Shown: one piece after another, positions 7,455 to 16,552 of the stretch
Layout of the letters: every line of letters begins with the position of its first letter
Position numbering within the stretch: position 1 is the stretch's first letter
Source: Plut-88900 sp965116945
Lineage (GTDB): Bacteria; Chloroflexota; Dehalococcoidia; Plut-88900
NCBI GenBank assembly: GCA_965116945.1
Contig: OZ220734.1
Coordinates: forward strand, 1,054,001-1,118,000
Length of the DNA stretch: 64,000 nucleotides
Direction of reading: 5' to 3'
Program-made: the position numbers and the translations under genes
Notes under the pieces: model-generated
Told to the model about the DNA's origin: nothing
What the model saw: only the letters and a program-made list of their open reading frames with translations
Database searches by the model: none

Positions 7455-8177
7455 ATGTCACTGCGCCTGGTCAACTGGAATGTCGAATGGGCCACAGTCC
7501 GTTCGCCCCGTTCCGCCGAAGTCCGTAGTCGGATTGAAAAGCATGACCCGGATATCATCTGCCTCACCGAAACACACGACACCCTGCTCTCAGATGACGG
7601 ATATCTGATCTCGTCTCAGGCCGACTACGGTTATCCGATCAAACAAGGCCGCAGGAAAGTATCGCTTTGGTCTAAACACCCTTGGCAGCAGATCGATGAT
7701 CTCGGTCTGAAGCCTATGCCGCCGGGAAGGTTCATATCCGGCATCACGCAGACGCCATTAGGTGAAATAACCGTCGTCGGAGTCTGCATCCCGTGGGCCA
7801 TGTCACGCGTCAGGGGTTCATCTGCGGTCAAACGCAAGATGTGGGAGGACCACCGGGAGTACCTGCACGGCCTCAAGACGGTGCTGGCTAGAATCTCCCC
7901 GGACCGATTGGTCTTGATGGGAGACTTCAACCAGCGGTTGGTTGGGCGCACCAATGTCCCCTCCGACATCCGGTCCGCTTTGAAAGAAGCCATACCACTG
8001 GGAATGACCATCGCCACTTCCTCCCTCGGATTCCAGGGCCGCCGGACAATCGACCACATCGCGCTAAGCGACGACCTTGTCATGGAATCTCTCGGAGTAA
8101 TCAGCAATATCGATGGAACCCGTCGGCTCTCCGACCACTTCGGAATCTACGCCCATCTGTCACAACGCAAACCGTGA
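7455..8177 (+). CDS. Endonuclease/exonuclease/phosphatase (EEP) family protein
   Basis: A 240-residue EEP-fold hydrolase. All core motifs are present in order: LVNWNVEWA (Asn), DIICLTET (metal-binding Glu), LMGDFNQRL (Asp/Asn), TIDHIALSDDL, and LSDHFGIYA with the catalytic Asp-His. This fold covers AP endonucleases, DNases and phosphoesterases, so the substrate is open. ATG 7455 is preceded by GGCGGAGAA. Base composition is less extreme than in its neighbours. It follows the LLM gene by 22 bp but has no obvious functional link to it. Confidence 0.85.
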   Translation: MSLRLVNWNVEWATVRSPRSAEVRSRIEKHDPDIICLTETHDTLLSDDGYLISSQADYGYPIKQGRRKVSLWSKHPWQQIDDLGLKPMPPGRFISGITQTPLGEITVVGVCIPWAMSRVRGSSAVKRKMWEDHREYLHGLKTVLARISPDRLVLMGDFNQRLVGRTNVPSDIRSALKEAIPLGMTIATSSLGFQGRRTIDHIALSDDLVMESLGVISNIDGTRRLSDHFGIYAHLSQRKP

Positions 8178-8218
8178 GATAACAAATCTCGGCTGAGAGC
8201 AGCTGGCTCCCTTCCCCC

Positions 8219-8336
8219 CAATACTGAACTAGAGGCAGACGTCGGTGCTTTAGCACCGACGTCTGCCTCTGTTCTTCTCTCCCCCTCTCCTTTACTGGCC
8301 CTAAGGGAGAGGGGGACCAAGGGGGTGAGGGTTCCC
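8219..8336 (+). repeat. Family A variable-stem hairpin element, copy 8
   Basis: Flank AATACTGAACTAG, hairpin from 8232 to 8269 with arms GAGGCAGACGTCGGTGC and loop TTTA, then TGTTCTTC, the second conserved hairpin and the GGGTGAGGGTTCC tail. It lies between a plus-strand and a minus-strand gene (convergent). A family B hairpin follows at 8345-8390. Confidence 0.9.
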
Positions 8337-8405
8337 CTCCCCAGGTGCGGGGCCGCTCACCCTGAGCTCAGTCGAAGGGTCGAGCGGGGGGCGGCCCACC
8401 CCCGT

Positions 8406-10055
8406 TCAAGCGGTCAGGCCTGTCACCCCCCACCCCCCACCCCCCTCATACACCACCTCCCCATCCACCACCGTCATCGCCACCGACAGGTCTCTGATCC
8501 TCTCCCCCGGCGTATTCAAAATGTCCCCGTCTATCAGCGTGAAGTCCGCCGCCTTCCCCACCTCAATCGACCCCTTCTCATTCTCCTGGAACGCGCTGTA
8601 CGCCGCAATGATCGTGTAGCCCCGGATCGCATCCTCCACGCTGATCCGCTCGTCCTTCCCCATGTCCTGACCCTCCAGCGACACCCGAGACACCGCCGCC
8701 GATATGTTGTCCAGCGGCCTGTACGTCACCACCGGCGAGTCCGTGCTCAGCACTATCGGGATCCCCAGGTCCAGCTCCGACTTCAGTGGTATCAGCTTTC
8801 TCGCCCGCTCAGCCCCGAGGTTCGCCAGGAACCCGTCCCCGTTGTAGTACAGGTAAGACGGCTGCGATATCGCCAGCAGCCCGATCTTCGACATCCGCTC
8901 CAGGTATTCGACCGGGTATCCGCAGTGCTCTATGCGATGCCGATGGTCCTCCCTCGGGTTCTTCTTCAGAATCTGCTCCCACGCCCCGACTATCTGGTCC
9001 ATCGCCATGTCCCCCTGCCCGTGCGTCCCCGTGTGCAGCCCCAGCCCGTGCGCCTCTTCCAGCAGGTCCTTCAACTCGTCCCGGTCCCAGTACGTGTATC
9101 CATAGGAGTCCGGCGGGTTGATGTACGGGCTCTTGAACGCCGCCGTGCACCCGATTAGCGACCCGTCCGAGTAACACTTTATCGACCCCCCAGAAAGGTG
9201 CCTGTCGCCCATGAACCCCAGAACCCCGAGCCCCTTCACGTCCTTAAGGTGGTTCGACAGGTACATGCAGTGCGTCTTGACCGTCAGCAGGCCGCGCCTG
9301 TGCGCCTCGACGTACCCCGGCATCTCCCGAGCCGTGACCTGCGCATCGACTATCGAGGTCAGCCCTTCCTTGTGGTACTCCTTACACGTGAAGTCGATGG
9401 TCTCGACCAGTTTTTCGACCGGGATGTCCTGTCCCGGGTCCGGCCCGTGGTTCCCCACGTCCACCGACCCCTTCATCACCAGCCTCTGCGCCGAGTCCAG
9501 CAGCATCCCCGTCAGCCGGCCCTTCTCGTCCCGAACGAAACGCCCGCCCTTGGGATCGGGAACGTTGTCGTCCAGCCCCGCCTGCTCCAGCGCTATCGAG
9601 TTCACCAGTGCAAAGTGCCCCGACGTGTGGACTATGACCACCGGGTGCTTGCTGCTAACGTCGTCTATCTCCCAGCGCGTCGGCATCTGCGCCCCGGGAT
9701 ACTTGGCGTAGTCCATCCCCCACCCCCGGATCCACTCCCCCTCCGGCGTCTCCTCCGCCGCATTCGCTATCCCCGACGCCAGCTCCTGCACAGTCCCGAC
9801 AACCGGGTAACGAGCGTCCAGCTGCTCCATCGCCGACCCCGCATAGACCAGGTGGTTGTGCGCATCCATCAAGCCCGGCAGCAGCGTCTGCCCCTCAATG
9901 TTCACGATCTTCGTGTCCTGCGGCAAATGTTTCCGCACCTCCTCCTCCGCCCCGACCCTCCTGATCCGTCCCTCGGAGGCATAGACGCCGGTGACTACGG
10001 AGTTTTTGGGGTCTGAGGTGAAGATTTTCCCGCCGAGAAATGCTATTCCGGCCAT
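8406..10055 (-). CDS. Amidohydrolase family protein, YtcJ-like
   Basis: A 549-residue metal-dependent hydrolase of the YtcJ/Amidohydro_3 type. The N-terminal beta-sandwich begins FLGGKIFTSDPKNSV. LLPGLMDAHNHLVYAG holds the HxH metal site. Later come THGQGDMAMDQ, HRIEHCGY (metal His) and VLSTDSPVVTYRPL (catalytic Asp), then the closing sandwich GSIEVGKAADFTLIDGD. ATG 10055 follows CGGAGAGTGG. The family cleaves amide, carbamate or related C-N bonds; the substrate is unknown. The last codons (GGGGWGVTG) are low-complexity and run into a repeat. Confidence 0.88.
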   Translation of the reverse strand: MAGIAFLGGKIFTSDPKNSVVTGVYASEGRIRRVGAEEEVRKHLPQDTKIVNIEGQTLLPGLMDAHNHLVYAGSAMEQLDARYPVVGTVQELASGIANAAEETPEGEWIRGWGMDYAKYPGAQMPTRWEIDDVSSKHPVVIVHTSGHFALVNSIALEQAGLDDNVPDPKGGRFVRDEKGRLTGMLLDSAQRLVMKGSVDVGNHGPDPGQDIPVEKLVETIDFTCKEYHKEGLTSIVDAQVTAREMPGYVEAHRRGLLTVKTHCMYLSNHLKDVKGLGVLGFMGDRHLSGGSIKCYSDGSLIGCTAAFKSPYINPPDSYGYTYWDRDELKDLLEEAHGLGLHTGTHGQGDMAMDQIVGAWEQILKKNPREDHRHRIEHCGYPVEYLERMSKIGLLAISQPSYLYYNGDGFLANLGAERARKLIPLKSELDLGIPIVLSTDSPVVTYRPLDNISAAVSRVSLEGQDMGKDERISVEDAIRGYTIIAAYSAFQENEKGSIEVGKAADFTLIDGDILNTPGERIRDLSVAMTVVDGEVVYEGGGGWGVTGLTA

Positions 10056-10454
10056 GTCCACTCTCCGGTTGTTCGAAATGCTTGCCCAATTGTACTTTAC
10101 GGCCACCGCACCCGCTTGCCCCCAGCCCACCACACACCCCCACCCGTCATTCCTGCGGAGGCAGGTCGAAGATGCGCCTCGGCGTAAATCCATCCCTCCT
10201 GAATATTCACCCACAACTCCGCAACTCACCCTCCCACTCCGTCATCCTCGCCCCCGACTCGGAATCCAACCCCTCTTACTTCGTCATTCCCGACCCCAGC
10301 CTGCCCCCGAGAAATCGGGGGGAATCCATCCCGCGGAGTGGGGTTCCGTTCCACGTAGGGGCGACCGGCGGGTCGCCCGGGGGGTGGTTCCCTCTCACGC
10401 CATCCACACCTGGCCTGATGATAGAATGACCACCCTGCCCGACCAGGTACAAAC
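10056..10454. other. Intergenic repeats upstream of the type ISP-like gene
   Basis: No gene. Family C repeats lie at about 10143-10200 (interrupted by a TCGAAGATG/CGCC..GGCG insert) and 10281-10330 (interrupted by an AGCCTG hairpin insert). A GTAGGGGCGACCGG-type palindrome is at about 10356-10383. A weak -10 (TAGAAT, about 10423) precedes the gene at 10455. Confidence 0.65.
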
Positions 10455-13400
10455 ATGAACGCAAAGAAATTCACGACGGCTGTAGAGGACTACTTCGGAG
10501 ACCTGCGCAAAATCCGTTCCTCCGGCGGCGGCACCGGCGAAAAGTCTTACTATCCACCCCTGACAAACCTGCTCAACGCTGTCGGCACGGCCCTGAAACC
10601 CAGGGTGCATTGCGTTAGCGAACTCGCCGACCAGGGCGCAGGGCATCCCGACTTCGGACTCTACGCCGCAAAACAGGTGCTAAAGGGTACGCCACGCAAG
10701 GGGCAAAAGCCCGAGCGCGGCGTAGTAGAAGTAAAGCCCGTCGGTGACGACGCATGGCTGACAGCCGACAGCGATCAGGTCAGCAAGTACTGGAACGAAT
10801 ACCGGCTCGTTCTCGTTACCAATACCCGGGACTTCATCCTTTTGGGCGAGGATGCCTCGGGCAACCCGGCCAAACTGGAGACCTTCAGGCTGGCGCAATC
10901 CGAGGGAGAATTCGAAACCCTGCTGGAAAAGCCCCGGGCCTTCGCACAGAAGACCGGGGCGGGTCTGGGGGAATACCTCTCCCGTGCCCTTTCTCACCGC
11001 GCAACCCTTGTCGAACCCAGAGACCTCGCATGGCTGCTCGCCTCCTATGCACGCGACGGGCTGACTCGTGTAGAAGCGGCCGGCGACACACCGTCTCTTG
11101 GCACCATACGCGCTGCTTTGGAAGAAGCTCTCGGTGTCCGGTTCGAAGGCGATAAGGGAGATGCCTTCTTTCGTTCATCTCTCGTTCAGACCCTCTTCTA
11201 CGGCGTCTTCTCCGCCTGGGTCCTCTGGGCTCGACAGACTCCTCCTCCAAACCAGCCCTTCCGTTGGCACGAATCAGTCTGGCATCTTCGCGTTCCTGTG
11301 CTCCAGGCATTGTTTCAGCAGGTGTCGTCGCCCAGCCAATTGAAGCCGTTAGGCCTTGTCGAAGTGCTGGACTGGACGGCATCCGCCCTTAACCGCGTCG
11401 ACCGATCCTCTTTCTTCAACCGCTTCAACGGGGGTGAGGCCGTCCAGTACTTCTACGAGCCGTTCCTCCAGGCCTTCGACCCCGACCTCCGCAAGCAGCT
11501 TGGCGTCTGGTACACCCCCGTAGAAGTGGTGCGCTACATGGTCGCCAAAGTAGACCGCGCGCTTAAGGATGATTTGGGAATTGCAGATGGTCTCGCCGCC
11601 GAAAACGTCTACGTCTTGGACCCTTGTTGCGGCACCGGAGCTTATCTCGCTGAGGTGCTGAAGCGCATCGCAGAGAACCTGAAGGGTCGGGGTTTGGGCG
11701 CTCTAACCGGTGCAAGGGTGAAGCAGGCCGCAACGGAGCGCGTATTCGGATTCGAGATAATGCCCGCGCCCTTCGTGGTGGCCCATCTTCAGGTTGGACT
11801 CACCATGCAGTCCCTGGACGCTCCCCTCTCCGAGGACGGCAGCGACCGCGCAGGTGTCTTTCTCACCAACGCTCTCACAGGCTGGGAGCCCAAAATCCAG
11901 AAGCCCCTCCCCTTCCCGGAGCTCGAACAGGAGCGCGACCGCGCCGACAAAGTGAAGCAGGACACCCCCATCCTCGTGATCCTGGGCAACCCCCCTTACA
12001 ACGGCTTCGCCGACATGGCGGTTGACGAAGAGCGCGAGCTTTCGGAGGCATACAGGACGACTAAGCGTGTGCGGCGCCCCGAGGGCCAGGGTCTCAATGA
12101 CCCTTACGTCCGCTTCTTCCGCATGGCCGAGCGCCGAATCGCCGAGAAGACGGGCCGGGGCGTAGTCTGTTTCATTTCCAACTACTCATGGCTGGACGGG
12201 CTCTCCTTCACCGGCATGAGGGAACGCTACCTCGAAGCGTTCGATATTGTCCGAATCGACAACCTGCATGGAGACCGAATCATTTCCGAATATGCCCCCG
12301 ATGGCCGGACCAGTGAGACCGTCATGGCAATCCATGGTCAATCACCTGGAATCAAGGTCGGCACAGCGATAGCGCTGTTATCGAAGTCCGGCGCTATGAA
12401 GGAGAATGGGCGCATCCTGTACCGCGATTTCCACTATGCCAAGGCCGCCGAAAGACGGCAGGCGATGCTGGATGGGCTCGATACTCCTGAGATCGACTCA
12501 GGCTATTCTTCCATGAAGCCTGACCTTAGACTCGGATTACCATTCAGGCCAATGGCAGTGAGCAAGGATTGGTTCTACTGGCCATCGTTGCCTGATTTGT
12601 TCCCTGTTGCGTTCTCAGGCGTCAACACGGCAGCGGACGGCTTCCTCGTCGATGTCTTTCTAGATTGTCTTAGTGATCGGATTGCCGATTACTTCAACCC
12701 CCAGCTAACCCCTGAAGAAATTCGGCAGCTTCACCCTTTGGCAATGCAAGCTGCCTCTCGAGTTAGTTCGCGCTTAGTCCGCATCCCTCTTCTCTCTCGG
12801 GGAGGTCCGATTGAATCTGGTTTCATCCGATACGCTTATCGGCCTTTCGATACAAGGTGGATTTATTGGGAAGCAGAAGGCGGACTTCTAGACAGGCCTC
12901 GCCCGGAATACAGGCCTCATGTCTTTAAAGGCAACCTGTGGTTATCCTCATCCCACAGGATCAGGAAAGGCGAAACTGAACCACAGACTGCATTCACGCA
13001 CCACATGGCATCCTATCATCTGATTGAGCGAGCTGCTAACTGGTTTCCCGCATGGCTCCGTGACGAAGGTCTGGAGGGCGGACCTGACCAGCGCCGCCCC
13101 AACCTATCCTCCTCCGCGCAAGGCTACCTCGACAACCTGGGCCTTGGTGTGGAAGACCTCTTCCACCACGTCCTCGCCGTCCTCCACGACCCCGCCTATC
13201 GAGAGGCCAACTCCGGTGCCCTTCGCATGGAATGGCCCCGCATCCCCCTTCCCGGCTGGCCCGACCGCGAGGAAAAAGGAGCCGCAGATAAGCTCGCTGA
13301 GTCCGCGGCGCGCGGCCGGGATCTCGCGGCATTGCTGGACTCCGACACCCCAGTCCCCGGCGTTACGGAAGGTGCCTTGCACCCCGAAATCGCCGCCATC

Positions 13401-13805
13401 GCCGTCCCCGCGGTCTCCGGTGGCGGCAACATGGCCGGAGACGACTTCGCATTGACCGCAGGCTGGGGTCACTTCGGGCAGGGTAAGGCCGTCATGCCGG
13501 GCCAGGGCCGCTTCGTAGAACGGCCCTATTCGCCAGAAGAGCGCACCGCCTTGGGTGCCTCCATAAATACCCTCGGCGACACCACATTCGATGTCTTCCT
13601 GAACGACCGCGCCCACTGGTGCAACGTGCCCGCCGCGGTATGGAACTACAAGCTCGGCGGCTACCAGGTCCTCAAGAAATGGCTCTCATACAGGGAGCGC
13701 AACGTCCTGGGTCGGCCCATGAAACCCGACGAAGTCCAGCACTTCACCAACACCGCCCGAAGAATTGCGGCCATCTTGACGCTCGTAGCCCAACCCCTAC
13801 CCTGA
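10455..13805 (+). CDS. Single-chain restriction-modification enzyme, type ISP/IIG-like
   Basis: An 1116-residue protein. The N-terminal domain shows a PD-(D/E)xK nuclease: Asp66 in GHPDFGLY, then Glu92 and Lys94 in GVVEVKP. A helical connector follows. The N6-adenine methyltransferase core has SAM motif I DPCCGTG from Asp389 and catalytic NPPY at 512-515. About residues 600-1100 match the target-recognition and C-terminal part of type ISP enzymes, including DTRWIYWE and a late VWNYKLGGYQVLKKWLSYR. The SF2 helicase of classic type ISP enzymes is absent. Nuclease and methylase motifs both look intact, so one chain may cut and protect. It stands alone. Confidence 0.85.
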   Translation: MNAKKFTTAVEDYFGDLRKIRSSGGGTGEKSYYPPLTNLLNAVGTALKPRVHCVSELADQGAGHPDFGLYAAKQVLKGTPRKGQKPERGVVEVKPVGDDAWLTADSDQVSKYWNEYRLVLVTNTRDFILLGEDASGNPAKLETFRLAQSEGEFETLLEKPRAFAQKTGAGLGEYLSRALSHRATLVEPRDLAWLLASYARDGLTRVEAAGDTPSLGTIRAALEEALGVRFEGDKGDAFFRSSLVQTLFYGVFSAWVLWARQTPPPNQPFRWHESVWHLRVPVLQALFQQVSSPSQLKPLGLVEVLDWTASALNRVDRSSFFNRFNGGEAVQYFYEPFLQAFDPDLRKQLGVWYTPVEVVRYMVAKVDRALKDDLGIADGLAAENVYVLDPCCGTGAYLAEVLKRIAENLKGRGLGALTGARVKQAATERVFGFEIMPAPFVVAHLQVGLTMQSLDAPLSEDGSDRAGVFLTNALTGWEPKIQKPLPFPELEQERDRADKVKQDTPILVILGNPPYNGFADMAVDEERELSEAYRTTKRVRRPEGQGLNDPYVRFFRMAERRIAEKTGRGVVCFISNYSWLDGLSFTGMRERYLEAFDIVRIDNLHGDRIISEYAPDGRTSETVMAIHGQSPGIKVGTAIALLSKSGAMKENGRILYRDFHYAKAAERRQAMLDGLDTPEIDSGYSSMKPDLRLGLPFRPMAVSKDWFYWPSLPDLFPVAFSGVNTAADGFLVDVFLDCLSDRIADYFNPQLTPEEIRQLHPLAMQAASRVSSRLVRIPLLSRGGPIESGFIRYAYRPFDTRWIYWEAEGGLLDRPRPEYRPHVFKGNLWLSSSHRIRKGETEPQTAFTHHMASYHLIERAANWFPAWLRDEGLEGGPDQRRPNLSSSAQGYLDNLGLGVEDLFHHVLAVLHDPAYREANSGALRMEWPRIPLPGWPDREEKGAADKLAESAARGRDLAALLDSDTPVPGVTEGALHPEIAAIAVPAVSGGGNMAGDDFALTAGWGHFGQGKAVMPGQGRFVERPYSPEERTALGASINTLGDTTFDVFLNDRAHWCNVPAAVWNYKLGGYQVLKKWLSYRERNVLGRPMKPDEVQHFTNTARRIAAILTLVAQPLP

Positions 13806-13957
13806 CATCCCCCTCCCCTGTAGGGGTGCCCCTCGTGGGTACCCTGCCCGCCACCCACGCTAAAATAACACCCTCCCACCCTCCCGTCATTCCCGAGGAG
13901 TCGGGAATCCATCCCTCCGAAATAATCGCCTACATCCTAGCAATCCACCCCTCCCCC

Positions 13958-14146
13958 CAGTACCAAACTAGAGGCAAGACTGTGCCCTGGTGCTAGTGCT
14001 TGCCCCTGTTTTTCCTCCCCTGCTTCCCTTAGTATTGAACTAGAGGCAGACGTGGGTGCAACGCACCCACGTCTGCCCCTGTTCTTCTCTCCCCCTCTCC
14101 CTTACAGGCCCTAAGGGAGAGGGGGATAAAGGGGGTGAGGGTTCCC
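13958..14146 (+). repeat. Two tandem family A elements, copies 9 (decayed) and 10
   Basis: Copy 9 (hairpin about 13971-14006) keeps the AGTACCAAACTAG flank and a T-run, but its stem is imperfect, the only clearly decayed stem in the window. Copy 10 (hairpin 14043-14079, arm GAGGCAGACGTGGGTGC, loop AAC) is nearly perfect, with one A-C mismatch at stem pair 2, and has the full second hairpin and tail. A family C repeat precedes them at about 13886-13916. Confidence 0.85.
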
Positions 14147-14176
14147 CTAGGGGGCCGGGGGTATCCCCCCACCCCC

Positions 14177-14206
14177 TTGACCTCATCCAAACATATGTGC
14201 TATATT
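14177..14206 (+). promoter_or_regulatory. SOS-box-like promoter, copy P1
   Basis: TTGACC (14177-14182), an 18-bp spacer, TATATT (14201-14206). The spacer ends with the dyad AAACATATGTGC (14189-14200), directly against the -10. It resembles the GAACN4GTTC operator bound by LexA in Gram-positive-type bacteria. A strong AAGGAGGA follows at 14237-14244, but no start codon lies at a usable distance. Confidence 0.65.
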
Positions 14207-14730
14207 CCTCCTCAGTCTAGACCCGACACCAACCTCAAGGAGGAACCAAAAACCCAGGGAAGCCCCCGAGACCCACCCGGTCCCGTGCCCCTTCCCTACC
14301 CAGGCGATGGATGGTCCATCGACTCTATGCGGCATCAGGCCTCTCTCTATCGACGCCCTTGCCGATACGACGCCCCTTACCCGGGCGTATACGCCTCGCC
14401 GACTTTACCCTCGTCGAGGAATTCCGCGAGTCTTCTGACTCGTTATGCAGGGCCTTAGCGCCCTTATGCGGCTCCATCCGCCCACGGCGGCATCGAGCCG
14501 ATATGCCGTCCCGCACAGCGGTCGAGCGCTGAAGCGAAGAACGGATGTCCCCACGCAGAGACGCCCTCGACGCCGGCGAGTCTCCCAAGGCATGCGTGAA
14601 GGGAAAGGCAGGACAACCGCCGATGACCCAAGCGTCGGCGTAGGTGCCATAGAGGTCCTGCATCCGAGTCCCGGACCTCCATCGCCAACCCAACAGACAG
14701 AACGAAAACCCCACCCCCCACAACCGAATA
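14177..14730 (+). other. Hairpin-dense promoter-headed cassette 1 (~554 bp), no convincing ORF
   Basis: From promoter P1 to the CAACCGAATA end motif. It shares with the cassette at 20376-20925 its promoter, the AAGGAGGA site, AAGCCCCCGAGACC, GGTCCCGTG...CCAGGCGATGGA and the CAACCGAATA end, but the interior differs. The interior is packed with inverted repeats: GATGGA/TCCATC, CCTCG/CGAGG, CGAGTC/GACTCG, CCGCC/GGCGG, GGCAT/ATGCC and GAGGTCC/GGACCTC. It is either a decayed gene colonised by hairpins or a structured RNA. Confidence 0.5.
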
Positions 14731-15022
14731 GAGACCCGGCCTGCCGGGCAGACCCCCACCCTTCCCCCATCCCCCGTAGGGGTGCCCCCCGCTCGACCCT
14801 TCGAGTGGCCTCAGGTTGAGCGGCCCCACCCCCCTTCTCCCCTGTCATTCCGATGCCCCGCGAGGAATCTCAAGCGCATGCCTGCTCATCAGCCCCGGCC
14901 CTGGAAAGCCATATCACTCAGCAGGGGGTGAAGCGGGGTGTTCCCTTCCCCCTTTGGAAAGGGCATATCAGAAATCCGCCCCCTCCCATCGAGAGAAAGG
15001 CGGGATGACGCCTTCAAGGAGC
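14731..15022. repeat. Repeat-filled gap, including the only inverted family B copy
   Basis: A family B hairpin lies at about 14785-14828 in reverse orientation (core CTTCGAG...CTCAG). A CATTCCGATGCCCCGCG-type repeat (family D) sits at about 14845-14880 with an uninterrupted GCGAGGAATCTC junction. No gene is visible up to the amidase stop at 15023. Confidence 0.7.
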
Positions 15023-16444
15023 TTACGAAACCCCCGGCCTCACCCCGTCCCACGGGTGCGCCTCCTCATACGCCGCCGACGCCCGCAGCACCGTCGCCTC
15101 ATCCCCCGCCCTCCCGACAACGTGCAACCCCACCGGCATCCCATCCGAGAACCCGCACGGGATGCTCGCCGCCGTCTGCCCGCTCATGTTGATCGGGAAC
15201 GTGAACGGTATGTATCCCAGGTGCGGCGGCATGCCCTTCCCATCCACTTCCTTCGGAGGCTGTCCAACGGGGAACGCCACCGTCGGCATCGTCGGGCTCA
15301 TCAGCAGGTCATACTCCTCCAGCAGCTCCTCGAACCGCAGCTTGACCAGGTTGACCACGTGCAGGGCCTGCGCAACCGCGGCCCCCGTAGCCGCCCGACC
15401 CTGCTCTAGGCTGTAGCGGCCATAGGTGGTGAGGTCTGCCGCATCGTGGTTCAGGAGGTGCCCATAGGAGCTGTACGCCGCCGTGCTGAACATGGTCCAG
15501 AATGCCCGGAACGGGTTCTGAAGCCCGACGTCCACCTCCTCCACGCTCGCCCCCATCGCCTCGAAGTTGCGCGCCGACGCCTCAGTTATCCGAAGCACCT
15601 CCGGGTCGACCGGAGCGTACCCGTAGTCCGCCGTCCACCCTATTTTGAGCCCCTTCACCCCGTCATTCAGCCCCGACATGAAGTCCGGCACCGGCGCCTT
15701 CAGCGACATCGGGTCCCGGGCGTCGTGCCCCGAGAGCACCTGCAACAGCAGCGCCGAGTCCCTCACCGTCCGTGACATCGGCCCCGACTGCGAAAACAGG
15801 TTCGCCGTCGCCGGCCCCCGACCCACGCTCCCGTATCTCGGTACGCGTAGCTGGGTCGGCTTAATCCCGTACACCCCGCAGAAGCTGGCCGGAATCCGAA
15901 TCGAACCTCCCCCATCCGACCCCGTTGCCAGGGAGCACAGCCCCGCTATCAGCGCCGCGCCAGCACCTCCGCTCGACCCCCCGCTCGTGCGCTCCGTGTT
16001 CCACGGGTTGCGGCAGGCGTCGCCCAGCAGGTTCTCCGTCGTCCCCAACTGCCCGAACTCCGGCGTGTTCGTCTTCCCAAGGATGATCGCCCCCGCATTC
16101 TTCACCCGCTCCATCACCACCGAGTCCTCGTCGGGCACGTGGTCCCTGAACACATAGCAGCCCATCGTGCTTCGTATGCCCTTGGACAGCTCCAGGTCCT
16201 TGATCGATATCGGCACCCCGTGCAGAGCCCCGAGCTCGTCGCCCCGACTTACCGCCGCCTCAGCCTCCGCCGCCTGCTCCCGGGCCAGGTCCGCCGTTAC
16301 CGTCAGGTAGGAATTGAGCTTCGGGTCTAGGGAGTCGATCCTGTCCAGAAACAGGTCAACCAGCTCCCGAGGAGAAACCTCCTTCGCAGCGACCATCTCC
16401 CGTACCTTCCAGGCAGGGGCAAAAGCTAGATCTGTAGAGTTCAT
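15023..16444 (-). CDS. Amidase signature (AS) family hydrolase
   Basis: A 473-residue AS-family amidase starting at MNSTDLAFAP, with CGGAGG 9 nt upstream. The Ser-cisSer-Lys triad is visible: Lys in GVPISIKDLEL, the cis-Ser in TGSDGGGSIRIPA, and the nucleophile Ser in the same Gly-Ser-rich segment preceded by RTSGGSSGGAGAA. Length and the C-terminal GLHVVGRAGDEATVLRAS fit GatA/acylamidase relatives. No gatB or gatC is adjacent, so a catabolic amidase is likelier than a tRNA amidotransferase. A small inverted repeat AGACA-AAAA-TGTCT lies 28 bp upstream at 16472-16485. Confidence 0.9.
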   Translation of the reverse strand: MNSTDLAFAPAWKVREMVAAKEVSPRELVDLFLDRIDSLDPKLNSYLTVTADLAREQAAEAEAAVSRGDELGALHGVPISIKDLELSKGIRSTMGCYVFRDHVPDEDSVVMERVKNAGAIILGKTNTPEFGQLGTTENLLGDACRNPWNTERTSGGSSGGAGAALIAGLCSLATGSDGGGSIRIPASFCGVYGIKPTQLRVPRYGSVGRGPATANLFSQSGPMSRTVRDSALLLQVLSGHDARDPMSLKAPVPDFMSGLNDGVKGLKIGWTADYGYAPVDPEVLRITEASARNFEAMGASVEEVDVGLQNPFRAFWTMFSTAAYSSYGHLLNHDAADLTTYGRYSLEQGRAATGAAVAQALHVVNLVKLRFEELLEEYDLLMSPTMPTVAFPVGQPPKEVDGKGMPPHLGYIPFTFPINMSGQTAASIPCGFSDGMPVGLHVVGRAGDEATVLRASAAYEEAHPWDGVRPGVS

Positions 16445-16552
16445 CCGTCGCCTCCGATAGGTAAGTTGACAAGACAAAAATGTCTGCCGAATAGTAACAC
16501 GCCCAGCAGAATATAGGCATGGATAGAGACACTTATACCGATCCCTCACTCC

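Noticed and set aside
8406..8460. Frameshift at the end of the YtcJ-like amidohydrolase
   Set aside because: The Gly-rich ending is odd, but the closing beta-sandwich is complete before it and one stop codon ends the frame cleanly.
14325..14759. Minus-strand open frames across cassette 1 (about 120-150 codons)
   Set aside because: Three overlapping frames are open together, as expected for GC-rich sequence; no ribosome site and no recognisable motif.
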